From assembly GCA_964637235.1 (NCBI GenBank), contig CAZWVR010000001.1, forward strand, positions 4,684-68,683: a stretch of 64,000 nucleotides of DNA. The letters are read 5' to 3'. The DNA is from CAZWVR01 sp964637235. GTDB taxonomy: Bacteria; Bacteroidota; Bacteroidia; Bacteroidales; S143-33. A program made the translations under genes and the position numbers. Within the stretch, counting starts at the first letter, position 1; every line of letters begins with the position of its first letter. Positions 44,081-52,898 of this stretch are shown here, piece by piece. The notes below the pieces were generated by a model. It searched no databases and was not told the origin of the DNA. It saw only the letters and a list, made by a program, of their open reading frames with translations.

Positions 44081-46069
44081 TTAGGCTTTTGTTGGAATAC
44101 GTTTTTGTATTTCGTTGCGGAGTTCTTTTAGAGATATATTACCTATTGCGAGGTTTCTTAATTCTCCCATTATCCAATTTATTAAGTCTTCTTTATTGTG
44201 TTTAGGATTTAATTGATAGAATTTTTCTATTAAGAAGTCTATTGGAGCAATTAGTTCTTCTTTTTTACGTTTTTTAAAATTTAGGATATTTAAAACAGAT
44301 TGGAGCTCCATATTTGGGTGCTCTATAATTATTGGGAGCATTCTTTTTGCTATTTCGTGATGGAGATTATTTTGTTTTATAAAAGCGAACATATCTACAA
44401 TTTTACGATAATTGATTTTTTTGCGGTTATTTAGTTTTTTATATTGCCAATATTTAACATTTTGTCCAAAGAAATATGCTACAAATTTTGGTTCAAATCC
44501 CATTGCAATTATTTCATCGATTATAGGGACGAGGTTATTTCTTAGAATATAAGTTTTGATATTTTCGTTTATTTGCCATTTTTTAATTTTTTCTAATATT
44601 TGGTCATAGGTATATTTTATATTGCGTTTAATTCTTTCAATGTATTGATCTTCAAGTGGTATTGGGGGGAGGTCTGTATCTGGATACATTCTATCAGGAC
44701 CTGGAAGTACTCTTTCAAAAGTGGTAGTACCATCTGGGAGCCATTTACGGGTTTCTGGGGGGACACCGTCAAAAGCCATTAAAGCTCTTTCTTGAATGGT
44801 TTCCAGAGCAGTTTTTACGTCATCTTTTGGAGCCCAGAATATAATAATTGCGTCATTTTCAGTAGCATTTAAGGATTTAGCGATTTTTGTTAGGTGTTCA
44901 GAAGTTTTTTCATCGTATTTAGGATTTATATCTTCGGAAGTTATCATAAATGGTGGCAGTAGACAGGCTATAACTTTGAGTCGTCCTGCTATTTCGTCTG
45001 TAAAAGTTTTTCCGGGCTGAGTGAAATGAGATAAAATATTTGCAAAGTATGGTAATTTAACTGCATAGAACTCGTAATTTTTTTCGTAAGCCTGTTTCAT
45101 AGGTTGATAGGAGAAGTTATAATCTTCATAGTTGATTTTTTTATATATTATGTTCCAGTTTTCTTTTTTAGTTCTGGCGTTAAGTTTATTTTTGATATTA
45201 AGGAGTGCGCATTGTCTAAAAGCTTCATTATGCGAAAGTTGGGGTATAAGTTTAATATGCGCTACGCCTTTTATTTCAACTCTTGTTCCTCCTTTACAGC
45301 TTACGTTTACATCTTCTCTTGCGGCGCCAATACCTGTTCGGACTTTTCCGCTGGAACGGTTTATAAATCTGATTACTTGTGCTGCTTCTGCCAATTCTTG
45401 GGGAGTGAACATATCAGGATATGTGACAGTTTCTATAAGAGGCATACCGAGCCTGTCTGTTTTGTATATTCTTGTATGTCCGACGTCTGATATTTCGCGG
45501 CAAGCGTCTTCTTCGATACTTAGTTGTAGTAATCTAACTTTTTTATGTTTTAGGGGGATTTCACCTTCGACACCGACGATAGCAGTTCTTTGGAAGCCAG
45601 TAGGGATACTCCCGTCGAGGTATTGTTTACGGGTTATATGTACTTCACCAACAATATTTAATTTTGATAGTAAAGATATTTCTACTGCTATATCAAGGGC
45701 TTGGCGGTTCATAGGGAATGGGGGAGTGTCGTCTATTTCGTATGTACAAGTTGTACGGTTGTTAATTCTGTATATTATTGTTTTTCTGGTTTTAAATTCC
45801 ATTAGGGCAGTGCCGTCGTATTCTCCCATTTCGCTGAGAGTAGGACGCATATGTCGGATTATTTCTGCGTCATAGTCGTCATCGGAGTGATAAATACCTG
45901 CGGGACAATTGCAGAATAATTTTTTTTCTGTTTTAAGTTGTTGATGTACTTCAAGTCCTGACTTAAAACCTATACGTTTGTATGTATTTTCGTCGGCTTT
46001 TTCAAGAGGCACATAGCCTATTTCTTGCTTTGTCTTTAAATAATTTTCAAATGCTTTATTATTTTTCAT
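44081..46069 (-). CDS. gatE: GatE-type Glu-tRNA(Gln) amidotransferase subunit
   Basis: A 662-residue member of the GatB/GatE family. It reads FKSGLEVHQQLKTEKKLFCN and TPPFPMNRQALDIAVEISLL in the cradle domain, IPTGFQRTAIVGVEGEIPL, EDVNVSCKGGTRVEIKGV, then a GAD insertion (about 335-425, KLPYFANILSHFTQPGKTF) and VLPGPDRMYPDTDLPPI. The GAD insertion, large size and last motif are features of GatE, which with GatD converts Glu-tRNA(Gln) to Gln-tRNA(Gln); bacterial GatB lacks the insertion and is about 480 residues. A C-terminal helical tRNA-binding tail follows (about 480-660). GatD is not in the window. The 5' end overlaps the TraB-family gene by 11 bases. Confidence 0.9.
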   Translation of the reverse strand: MKNNKAFENYLKTKQEIGYVPLEKADENTYKRIGFKSGLEVHQQLKTEKKLFCNCPAGIYHSDDDYDAEIIRHMRPTLSEMGEYDGTALMEFKTRKTIIYRINNRTTCTYEIDDTPPFPMNRQALDIAVEISLLSKLNIVGEVHITRKQYLDGSIPTGFQRTAIVGVEGEIPLKHKKVRLLQLSIEEDACREISDVGHTRIYKTDRLGMPLIETVTYPDMFTPQELAEAAQVIRFINRSSGKVRTGIGAAREDVNVSCKGGTRVEIKGVAHIKLIPQLSHNEAFRQCALLNIKNKLNARTKKENWNIIYKKINYEDYNFSYQPMKQAYEKNYEFYAVKLPYFANILSHFTQPGKTFTDEIAGRLKVIACLLPPFMITSEDINPKYDEKTSEHLTKIAKSLNATENDAIIIFWAPKDDVKTALETIQERALMAFDGVPPETRKWLPDGTTTFERVLPGPDRMYPDTDLPPIPLEDQYIERIKRNIKYTYDQILEKIKKWQINENIKTYILRNNLVPIIDEIIAMGFEPKFVAYFFGQNVKYWQYKKLNNRKKINYRKIVDMFAFIKQNNLHHEIAKRMLPIIIEHPNMELQSVLNILNFKKRKKEELIAPIDFLIEKFYQLNPKHNKEDLINWIMGELRNLAIGNISLKELRNEIQKRIPTKA

Positions 46070-46934
46070 TGGAAGTATTTTTTATTAAAACTGGACGTAT
46101 TGTATATCCTTTGTTTTGCAATAAAGTTAGAATACCATATTTACCTTTTAAGTGTCCTGCTCCAACGGCTACAAATGTTGGTCCTGTTTTAAATAATTTT
46201 TCCAATTTAGGTATCCATTCTTTATTGCGTTTTATAATTAGATTTTGTATAAACACAGTGTCGCTATTTTGATAGGTTAATATTGCTAATGAGTCTATAT
46301 TTTGTTGTAGATATAATTGTAGATTTTGTTGGTATTCTTTAATCAAGTTATAATTTTGATTTGGATTATAGAGGAAGTTTAAGGCTTGTGTATAGTAGTC
46401 TATTGTATCTATTATATTAAGCTGATAGTCAAGTGTTTCCAAATAATAGAATTTTTTCTTTTTGCGTTTAGCCATTTTAAAAATTTCTTTTTCGTATATT
46501 TTTATATGTCTAAATTTTTCTTTTAGAATTAGGGCAGGGATAAATATAGGTTTAAATCGCATATAAAGTTTTATTTTTTTGGATTTTATTTTAAGGGTAT
46601 CGTGTAAATAGATATATAATTTTTGATAGTAATCTTGCGGTAAAAAATCTTGTAAATTTTTGTTATCAGGTAGCATAGTTTTTTGTAGTAGTTCAATTTG
46701 TTCTTTAAGCGGAGGTTTTATATTTGCTTCAAATACGACAGTATTGCATTCGTAAAGTTTTTGTTTCCATTGAGGATAAAAAACATAATTTTTTTTAGGG
46801 ATTAGATGGATAGTACCGAATATGTAGGAAGGATGTTTTAGACCATTACCGGAAACTTCCCATAGTAAGCTCTTTTGAGCTAAGAGTGTTAATGTTGATA
46901 TAAGCAGTATTAAAGTGAAAAAAGTCTTTTTCAT
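46059..46934 (-). CDS. TraB/GumN family protein
   Basis: A 291-residue secreted protein (signal peptide LISTLTLLAQ). Hallmarks of the TraB/GumN fold are the N-terminal LLWEVSGNGLKHPSYIFGTI followed by HL (GTIH at 40-43), VVFEANI, and the C-terminal VAVGAGHLKGKYGILTLLQ. These are GxxH- and GxxHLxG-type motifs resembling metalloprotease motifs of the erythromycin-esterase/Tiki group, although activity of bacterial members is not generally established. The ATG shares one base with the SPOR gene stop, and the end overlaps gatE. Confidence 0.88.
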   Translation of the reverse strand: MKKTFFTLILLISTLTLLAQKSLLWEVSGNGLKHPSYIFGTIHLIPKKNYVFYPQWKQKLYECNTVVFEANIKPPLKEQIELLQKTMLPDNKNLQDFLPQDYYQKLYIYLHDTLKIKSKKIKLYMRFKPIFIPALILKEKFRHIKIYEKEIFKMAKRKKKKFYYLETLDYQLNIIDTIDYYTQALNFLYNPNQNYNLIKEYQQNLQLYLQQNIDSLAILTYQNSDTVFIQNLIIKRNKEWIPKLEKLFKTGPTFVAVGAGHLKGKYGILTLLQNKGYTIRPVLIKNTSNEK

Positions 46935-47407
46935 TACTTGATATTTATTTCTTCTTCAACTAAAAAGATATTTTTATAGCCGTTTTGTTCTAATATAAAT
47001 TTAAATTTTGCGGCTTCTAATCTTGTTAAGAAATCTCCAACTCTGACTTTAAAATAAGGTTCGTGATATTCTATATATGCGCTGACATCAGGGTATTCAG
47101 TTTTGAATTTGTTTACAATTGATTTAGCTTTTTGAGAGGCATTTACATCTGAACCGAAGTATATTTGTATTCTCCATCCTTTTATTTTGTGTTTGCGAAA
47201 TGCTAAGGAATAATTATGTAAAATTTGCGTAAGACGGCTATCTTCTGTAATCAGTACCTGTCCTTTTCCTTCGGCAGATGTTGTTAAACTATCTGGAAAC
47301 AGACCAGTATCTTTTAGACTTATTGTTTCCGTTTGAGAGAAGGCAAACAGGGGTAAAAAAAAGATAAACAGGGGTAAAAAAAAGATAAATAAAGCTAATT
47401 TATTCAT
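46934..47407 (-). CDS. SPOR-domain protein
   Basis: A 157-residue protein with an unusually long hydrophobic signal (FIFFLPLFIFFLPLFAF) generated by a 21-base tandem duplication, then a short linker, and a C-terminal SPOR-type domain (about 75-157: WRIQIYFGSDVNASQKAKSI, YEI-like strand, FKVRVGDFLTRLEAAKFKFI). SPOR domains bind denuded peptidoglycan and act at division sites or in cell-wall remodelling. Probably periplasmic or membrane anchored. It is translationally coupled to the TraB-family gene (TAATG). Confidence 0.85.
   Translation of the reverse strand: MNKLALFIFFLPLFIFFLPLFAFSQTETISLKDTGLFPDSLTTSAEGKGQVLITEDSRLTQILHNYSLAFRKHKIKGWRIQIYFGSDVNASQKAKSIVNKFKTEYPDVSAYIEYHEPYFKVRVGDFLTRLEAAKFKFILEQNGYKNIFLVEEEINIK
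47345..47386. repeat. 21-bp perfect tandem duplication in the SPOR-protein signal peptide
   Basis: Two identical 21-base units at 47345-47365 and 47366-47386. In the minus-strand frame each encodes FIFFLPL, so the duplication is in frame and lengthens the hydrophobic core by seven residues. Confidence 0.9.
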
Positions 47408-47492
47408 TATCTGTCGTTTATGAGATTATTTGTTTTGTTAAAGTTAATAATTTTTTATTTACTATTAAAAGATATAGTTTAGATAAGAAAGT

Positions 47493-49193
47493 CTATATTT
47501 TTATTCCTATAATCAATACATCGTCCATTTGTCTATTTGACCCTTTCCATGTATTGAATTCTTTTTCAATAATTTGCTTTTGTTTATTAAAGGGTTCGGA
47601 ATGTATTTTTTTTATTAAATTGATAAAATTTTTCAGTATATATTTTCTCCCCTTAGGATTAAGCTGGGAGATAAATCCATCAGAGAATAAGTAAAATAAG
47701 TTGTTTTCTTTTAGAGTAAGGGTATATTCATTAAAAGTAGGTTTTTGATTTATAATTTTTTGACCTATTGCAAATAAAGAGCCTTCAATTAAGTGAAATT
47801 CATCGTTTATAAAGGCTATTGCATATTGATTTGCAGAAGCTATTACCACTTGTTCTTTATCTGTGCGTAGCAGGGTGATTTCTAAGCCATCATTTATAAA
47901 AGTATGTTCAGTTATTTCAGAGTTAATATATTCTTCAATTTTTTCATTTAGTCTTACAAGTATTTGCGAAGGATTTAGTATTTTTTCACTATAAAGTATT
48001 TGGTTTAGCATTATGTAAGCTAAAATTGATATTAAGGCGGCAGGTATGCCATGTCCGGTACAATCAACTTCGGCTATATAGGCGTATTTTCCTATTTTCG
48101 CTGTCCAAAAGAAATCTCCACTTACAATATCTTTTGGTTTAAAGAATACAAAATAGTCTGTAAAAAAATGTTTTAGGTCGTTTGTGTTTGGTAATATTGA
48201 AAATTGTAAAGTTCTGGCATAGTTCATACTTGCTTTTATTTCTGTTGCGAATTTTTGAAGTTGTTCTTTTTGTTTTTGTATAGTGATATTCTTTTCTGAA
48301 AGTTCTTGATTTTTTTTATTTAGCTCTTGATTCATTTTTTTTAACCTTTCTAAGTTTCTTTTTCTTTCCTGGTATAATCGTAGATATAAGGCAAATAGTA
48401 AAGAAATTATAAAGATAGCTATACTCAATAAAAGTATAATTCTCTGGCGTTCTTTTAGTTGATTTCGTTTTGTTTCTAAGAAATATTCTGTAAGTCTTTG
48501 GTTTGCATATAAAGCGGTTAATAGCGCATTTTTCTTTTTTTGAATTTCTTTTAGTAAAGCTAAGGAGTCGCGTGTAATAATAATTTGGTATTTATTTTCT
48601 AAAATGTAAAAATTGTTGCGTTGTAGTTCGCGGCGTTGATTGTTTATTATTTGTTGCTTTATATCCAGAGCTTGTTCAAAGGATTTTATTTTATAGTGAT
48701 ATGAAATTTCTTTATATAGATTTGCTTTTTTAGTATTTCCTATTGCTTTATAATATAATTCTAATGCCGAGGTTATATTTTCAATAAGTTCAAAGTTGTT
48801 TAATTCAACAGCTATATTAAATGCATACTCTGCGATTTTTATTGCATTGTTATAATCTTTATTTTCGTATGCAATTTGGGCAGTTATGTATGCTAATTTT
48901 GCATTATGTTCTTTGTTGTCAATTGTTCCCAGTTCTCTAACTATTTTATATGTAAGTGTAAAATCTTTTAATTTTTCAGCATATTTAAGTTCAAGATTTA
49001 GTGTGTTATAGAGCTCTTTCTTGTTATTTTGTGCTTTTAATATGGAATCTGCATAAAATAGTAATTTAAGAGCTTCTTTTATAGAGCCTTGCTTATAGAG
49101 TTGTTTTGAATTTTTTATAAGTTGTTGAGGATTTTGCGAATAAAGGGCTGAGGAGTAAAAAAATATAATTACATATAAAAGATATTTTTTCAT
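47493..49193 (-). CDS. TPR - TM - SpoIIE (PP2C-type) phosphatase
   Basis: A 566-residue protein: signal peptide (1-19), periplasmic TPR-like repeats (25-170, SIKEALKLLFYADSIL and NNAIKIAEYAFNIAV), one TM helix (about 252-271), coiled coil (272-325), and SpoIIE phosphatase (330-566). The metal-binding motifs are conserved: GDFFW (359-363), DCTGHGIPAALIS (376 onward), LFSDGF (503-508) and a terminal MDDV. Such phosphatases dephosphorylate STAS anti-anti-sigma factors or similar antagonists in partner-switching pathways; no such partner is encoded here. Divergent from the PLP enzyme at 49390. Confidence 0.9.
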   Translation of the reverse strand: MKKYLLYVIIFFYSSALYSQNPQQLIKNSKQLYKQGSIKEALKLLFYADSILKAQNNKKELYNTLNLELKYAEKLKDFTLTYKIVRELGTIDNKEHNAKLAYITAQIAYENKDYNNAIKIAEYAFNIAVELNNFELIENITSALELYYKAIGNTKKANLYKEISYHYKIKSFEQALDIKQQIINNQRRELQRNNFYILENKYQIIITRDSLALLKEIQKKKNALLTALYANQRLTEYFLETKRNQLKERQRIILLLSIAIFIISLLFALYLRLYQERKRNLERLKKMNQELNKKNQELSEKNITIQKQKEQLQKFATEIKASMNYARTLQFSILPNTNDLKHFFTDYFVFFKPKDIVSGDFFWTAKIGKYAYIAEVDCTGHGIPAALISILAYIMLNQILYSEKILNPSQILVRLNEKIEEYINSEITEHTFINDGLEITLLRTDKEQVVIASANQYAIAFINDEFHLIEGSLFAIGQKIINQKPTFNEYTLTLKENNLFYLFSDGFISQLNPKGRKYILKNFINLIKKIHSEPFNKQKQIIEKEFNTWKGSNRQMDDVLIIGIKI

Positions 49194-49389
49194 ATCGTTT
49201 TTTCTGTTATTTTTTTCTTAATGTCTTGATAATGAATGACAAATATTTGCTTAAAAGTATAGCATTTCAGATAAAAAACTTTTTTAGCTATAAATATTTC
49301 ACAAAATCAAATTTATAAGTGTTTTCAAAGATTTTTTTATGCAAATTTAAATTTTATTTTTGCAAAGAAAAATATTAAAAATCAATACA

Positions 49390-50664
49390 ATGGCAGATTT
49401 GTTTGAAAAGTTAAAACAAAAGAAAACAGCTTTGGGGCAGTATCGCTCTGTAGCTCATGGATATTTTTCCTTCCCGAAATTGGAAGGAGAAATTGCGCCT
49501 GAAATGTATTTCAGGGGCAAAAAAGTATTAACTTGGAGTTTAAATAACTATTTAGGATTAGCCAATCATCCAGAAATTCGTAAAACAGACGCAGAAGCCG
49601 CTAAGCAGTGGGGATTGGCATATCCTATGGGCTCCAGAATGATGTCTGGGCAAACTAAATATCATGAGGAATTGGAGAGGCAATTAGCCGATTTTGTTAA
49701 AAAAGAACACGTTTATTTGTTAAATTATGGCTATCAGGGGATGGTATCTATTATTGATGCTCTGGTAGATAGGAACGATATTATTGTTTATGATTCAGAT
49801 TCTCATGCTTGTATTTTGGACGGTTCTCGTTTACATATGGGTAAACGTTTTGTATATAAACATAATGATATTGATAGTCTCGATAAACAACTTAAACATG
49901 CTACTCGCGTAGCTAAAAGAACAGGAGGTGGCATATTGGTAATTACAGAAGGAGTTTTTGGAATGGTCGGCGATTTAGGTAAACTTGATGAAATAGTAGC
50001 TCTAAAAAATAAATACCAATTTAGATTGCTTGTGGACGACGCCCATGGATTTGGCACTATGGGGAAAACAGGTGCCGGTACAGGTGAACATTTTGGAGTT
50101 CAAGATGGTATAGATGTTTATTTTGCTACTTTTGCTAAATCTATGGCTCTTATTGGTGCTTTTGTCGCTTCTGAAAAAGATATCGTTAAGTATTTGCAAT
50201 ATACAATGCGCTCACAAATTTTTGCTAAATCTTTACCATTGCCAATGGTGATAGGTGCTATGAAGCGATTGGAGATGCTTAGAACTATGCCGGAACTCAA
50301 AGATAATTTGTGGAAAATTGTTAATGCATTGCAAAATGGACTTAGAGAAGCCGGATTTAATCTCGGAAATACTAATTCACCTGTTACACCTGTATTTATG
50401 GAAGGTGATCCTTATGAAGCTGGTAATATAATAATTGAATTAAGGGAATTGTATAATATTTTCTGCTCAGTAGTAGTATATCCTGTCGTACCTAAGGGAG
50501 TAATTCTATTCAGACTTATCCCTACTGCTGTTCATACAATGGAACATGTTGAAAGAACTATAAAAGCATTCTCCGAAATTCGGTCAAAAATTAAGCAGGG
50601 ATATTACAAACAAGATGTAGAAGTATTTTTGAAAAAATATAATGTACAAATTGAAGATTTTTGA
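49390..50664 (+). CDS. Serine palmitoyltransferase-like/AONS family PLP enzyme
   Basis: Start at ATG 49390, giving 424 residues; a longer frame from TTG 49360 is unnecessary. It belongs to the alpha-oxoamine synthase family: SLNNYLGLANHPEIRKTDAE, GSRMMSGQTKYHEELERQ, the PLP-contacting DDAHG (216-220), and the Schiff-base lysine in FATFAKSM (Lys250). Bacteroidota members are commonly annotated as serine palmitoyltransferase or 2-amino-3-ketobutyrate CoA ligase; the first would begin sphingolipid synthesis. I cannot distinguish these from sequence alone. Upstream TATTTTTG at 49355-49362 could be the -7 box. Confidence 0.85.
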   Translation: MADLFEKLKQKKTALGQYRSVAHGYFSFPKLEGEIAPEMYFRGKKVLTWSLNNYLGLANHPEIRKTDAEAAKQWGLAYPMGSRMMSGQTKYHEELERQLADFVKKEHVYLLNYGYQGMVSIIDALVDRNDIIVYDSDSHACILDGSRLHMGKRFVYKHNDIDSLDKQLKHATRVAKRTGGGILVITEGVFGMVGDLGKLDEIVALKNKYQFRLLVDDAHGFGTMGKTGAGTGEHFGVQDGIDVYFATFAKSMALIGAFVASEKDIVKYLQYTMRSQIFAKSLPLPMVIGAMKRLEMLRTMPELKDNLWKIVNALQNGLREAGFNLGNTNSPVTPVFMEGDPYEAGNIIIELRELYNIFCSVVVYPVVPKGVILFRLIPTAVHTMEHVERTIKAFSEIRSKIKQGYYKQDVEVFLKKYNVQIEDF

Positions 50665-50746
50665 TAAAAAATTTTTTATGTAATATTTTTTTTATTGAAA
50701 AAAAATTATTTTTGCCAATGATTTAAAACCACTAAAATTTTTACCT

Positions 50747-50974
50747 ATGGGAGAAAGATTACCGAAAAATGCACCGGGCAGATTTTATGTATCTGATGAT
50801 TGTGTATACTGTGGAGTATGCAATGACATAGCTCCTGATATCTTTGGTTATGATGAAGAAAATAATACTTCTTATGTTAAAAGACAACCTGAAACTGAGG
50901 AAGAAATTGAATTGGTAAAAGAAGCTATTGAAAACTGCCCGACTGAGTCTATTATTGACAGTGAAGAAGAATAA
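50747..50974 (+). CDS. Single-cluster [4Fe-4S] ferredoxin
   Basis: A 75-residue acidic protein with Cys19, 22, 25 and a distant Cys64 (CVYCGVCNDIAP and ENCPTESI), the pattern of one-cluster ferredoxins in which a second cluster is lost. It is an electron carrier; the partner is unknown. Followed 26 bases later by a strong terminator. TATTTTTG at 50707-50714 could serve as -7 box, but no TTG at the right distance is seen. Confidence 0.95.
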   Translation: MGERLPKNAPGRFYVSDDCVYCGVCNDIAPDIFGYDEENNTSYVKRQPETEEEIELVKEAIENCPTESIIDSEEE

Positions 50975-51000
50975 AACTTGGTAGAAAATTGTTCGTTCGA

Positions 51001-51033
51001 AAAGGAGGCGTCTAAAAAGTCGCCTCCTTTTTT
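51001..51033. terminator. Rho-independent terminator after ferredoxin (bidirectional)
   Basis: A 10-bp perfect stem AAAGGAGGCG/CGCCTCCTTT with a T run on the right and an A run on the left, so it can stop transcription from both sides: the ferredoxin gene on the plus strand and the deaminase gene on the minus strand. Confidence 0.85.
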
Positions 51034-51096
51034 AGTTGATGCTAATTATAAAATTTTTTGCGGAACTATAAAATTTAGAAATTAAATCAATTGGAA

Positions 51097-51570
51097 TTAA
51101 TATTCTATTTTGTCGTCTTTTTCTTGCCAGTCTTTAAAAGCTTTTAGCGCTTCTTCTCTCATAATTTGAATAGTAGGAATGGCTCTTTTATTGATAGGTT
51201 TGCTTATTTCATCATATATGAAAGAATCGTCGAAGCCGATATTTTTAGCATCTTCGCGAGTATTAGCGTAGTAAATTTTATCAATGCGAGCCCAATATAT
51301 TGCCCCTAAGCACATAGGGCAGGGTTCGCATGAAGTGTATATTTCGCAGCCAGAGAGATTAAATGTATTTAGTTTTTTTGCCGCTATTCTAATCGCATTT
51401 ATTTCTGCGTGGGCTGTTGGATCATTGTCTTTTGTCACACTATTAGAAGCTTCTGCTATTATTTTTCCATCTTTTACTATCACTGCACCAAAAGGTCCTC
51501 CTCCATTTTTTACGCTTTCTATGGAAAGTTCTATTGCTCTTTGCATAAACTTTTTCTCGTTCATATTCAT
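51097..51570 (-). CDS. guaD: Guanine deaminase-type nucleoside/nucleobase deaminase
   Basis: A 157-residue zinc deaminase of the CDA fold: HAEINA with His54 and catalytic Glu56, then PCPMC with zinc ligands Cys84 and Cys87. The sequences YANTREDAKNIGFDDSFIYD and the C-terminus (AFKDWQEKDDKIEY) resemble the B. subtilis-type guanine deaminase rather than TadA, so guanine to xanthine conversion is the best guess. Divergent from clpS. Size is usual. Confidence 0.85.
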   Translation of the reverse strand: MNMNEKKFMQRAIELSIESVKNGGGPFGAVIVKDGKIIAEASNSVTKDNDPTAHAEINAIRIAAKKLNTFNLSGCEIYTSCEPCPMCLGAIYWARIDKIYYANTREDAKNIGFDDSFIYDEISKPINKRAIPTIQIMREEALKAFKDWQEKDDKIEY

Positions 51571-51586
51571 TTTTTTTATAAAAAAT

Positions 51587-51617
51587 TTGACAACACGCTA
51601 AAATAAAAATATTTTTG
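51587..51617 (+). promoter_or_regulatory. Bacteroidota-type promoter for clpS
   Basis: TTG at 51587-51589, 20-base spacer, TATTTTTG at 51610-51617; the clpS ATG is at 51632. Confidence 0.65.
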
Positions 51618-51631
51618 CAAAAAATAAATTT

Positions 51632-51922
51632 ATGTCAGGAGCCTCTAAACAAAAACCTAAAAAACAATATAATAAATTTGGAACAGAAGCTGCTTTGTTG
51701 CTTTATAATGACGATGTAAATAGCTTTGCGCATGTTATAGATTGTCTTATCCAGATTTGTGAGTTAGCACCAGAGGAGGCAGTTTCAAAAACTTTTTTTG
51801 TGCATTTTAATGGTATAGGAGTAATAAAAACAGGAGATGTTGCTATCGTGCAAGCAATGCAAAAAGCTTTGAATGAATGCGGTTTAAAAGCCGAAGTCAT
51901 TGATAATCCTATGCGTAATTGA
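51632..51922 (+). CDS. clpS: ClpS adaptor for Clp protease
   Basis: A 96-residue protein of the ClpS family: LLLYNDDVNSFAHVIDCLIQ, then a helical segment with EEAVSKTFFVHFNGIGVIKT and QAMQKALNECGLKAEVI. ClpS binds the N-domain of ClpA or ClpC and delivers N-degron substrates. The usual hydrophobic pocket residues near NDD are present. Immediately followed by the rplM promoter. Confidence 0.9.
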   Translation: MSGASKQKPKKQYNKFGTEAALLLYNDDVNSFAHVIDCLIQICELAPEEAVSKTFFVHFNGIGVIKTGDVAIVQAMQKALNECGLKAEVIDNPMRN

Positions 51923-51942
51923 ATATTGATGAAAAATTTTAT

Positions 51943-51971
51943 TTGCTATTTAAAAAAAAGTTATATCTTTG
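51943..51971 (+). promoter_or_regulatory. Bacteroidota-type promoter for the rplM-rpsI cluster
   Basis: TTG at 51943-51945, 18-base spacer, TATCTTTG at 51964-51971. It lies between clpS and the rplM GTG, leaving a leader of about 35 bases. Confidence 0.6.
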
Positions 51972-52011
51972 CAAGTCCGAAAGTGGAAGTAAAACACAAA
52001 AAACAATAAAA

Positions 52012-52467
52012 GTGGATGCATTGAGTTATAAAACGAAAATGGTTAATAAACAGACAGCTCAGAAGGAATGGGTTTTAATAGATGCCACAGATCAGGTTTT
52101 AGGACGTTTGGCTTCAAAAGTAGCCAAAATTTTGCGGGGTAAACATAAGCCTTCATTTACGCCTCATGTTGATATGGGTGATAATGTAATTATTATAAAC
52201 GCGGAGAAAATACGTTTGACAGGTAAAAAATGGACAGATAAGAAGTATATAAGGCATACGGGTTATCCGGGTGGTCAAAAGATAGAAACACCTAAGCAAA
52301 TTATGGCAAAAGACCCCCGTCGTTTGATAGAAATGGCAGTAAGGGGTATGTTGCCAAAGAACCGCTTAGGAAGACGTCTGTTTCATAATATGAAGGTTTA
52401 TGTCGGAAGTGAACACCCTCATCAGGCGCAGAAGCCTAAGGTTATAAATATAAATGAAATTAAATAA
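52012..52467 (+). CDS. rplM: 50S ribosomal protein L13
   Basis: A 151-residue protein starting at GTG 52012 (VDALSYKTKMVNKQ), which matches the N-terminus usual in Bacteroidota; the frame from 51919 would begin upstream of the promoter and is not used, and an ATG at 52039 is a second option. Segments GRLASKVAKILRGKHKPSF and ETPKQIMAKDPRRLIEMAV are typical L13. It is part of the large subunit; rpsI follows after eight bases. Confidence 0.96.
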   Translation: MDALSYKTKMVNKQTAQKEWVLIDATDQVLGRLASKVAKILRGKHKPSFTPHVDMGDNVIIINAEKIRLTGKKWTDKKYIRHTGYPGGQKIETPKQIMAKDPRRLIEMAVRGMLPKNRLGRRLFHNMKVYVGSEHPHQAQKPKVININEIK

Positions 52468-52475
52468 TAACAAGT

Positions 52476-52862
52476 ATGGAAACTTTGCACACAGTAGGTA
52501 AAAGAAAAACAGCAAGGGCTCGTGTCTTTATTACAGAAGGAAAAGGAAATATAATCATTAACGGTAAAAAAGCCGAAGAATATTTTCCGCTGGAACGTTA
52601 TCAGTATGTTATTCGTCAGCCATTGACATTGCTGGGTGTTGAGGATAAATATGACATACGGATTACTCTTACAGGTGGCGGAATAACTGGTCAGGCAGAA
52701 GCTGTAAGACACGGTATCGCCCGTGCTCTGGCTGAACTTTTACCGGAAAAAAGAGTAGATTTGAAGCGTGCTGGTTTTCTCACAAGAGACCCGCGTGAAG
52801 TGGAACGTAAAAAGCCTGGACAACCTAAGGCTCGTAAACAATATCAATATAGAAAACGTTAA
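52476..52862 (+). CDS. rpsI: 30S ribosomal protein S9
   Basis: A 128-residue protein with TVGKRKTARARVFI at the N-terminus, GGGITGQAEAVRHGIARAL in the middle, and the basic C-terminus GQPKARKQYQYRKR that reaches the decoding site. Full length. Cotranscribed with rplM. Confidence 0.97.
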   Translation: METLHTVGKRKTARARVFITEGKGNIIINGKKAEEYFPLERYQYVIRQPLTLLGVEDKYDIRITLTGGGITGQAEAVRHGIARALAELLPEKRVDLKRAGFLTRDPREVERKKPGQPKARKQYQYRKR

Positions 52863-52898
52863 TTTTCCACGATTTGTCTCTTGTGTTTAGTATCCAAA

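Noticed and set aside
45132..45875. 247-codon plus-strand frame inside gatE
   Set aside because: It is a shadow of the strongly conserved minus-strand gene; composition is Ser/Ile rich without domains.
51919..52011. 31-residue N-terminal extension of rplM
   Set aside because: It would contain the rplM promoter; L13 homologues begin near the GTG at 52012.
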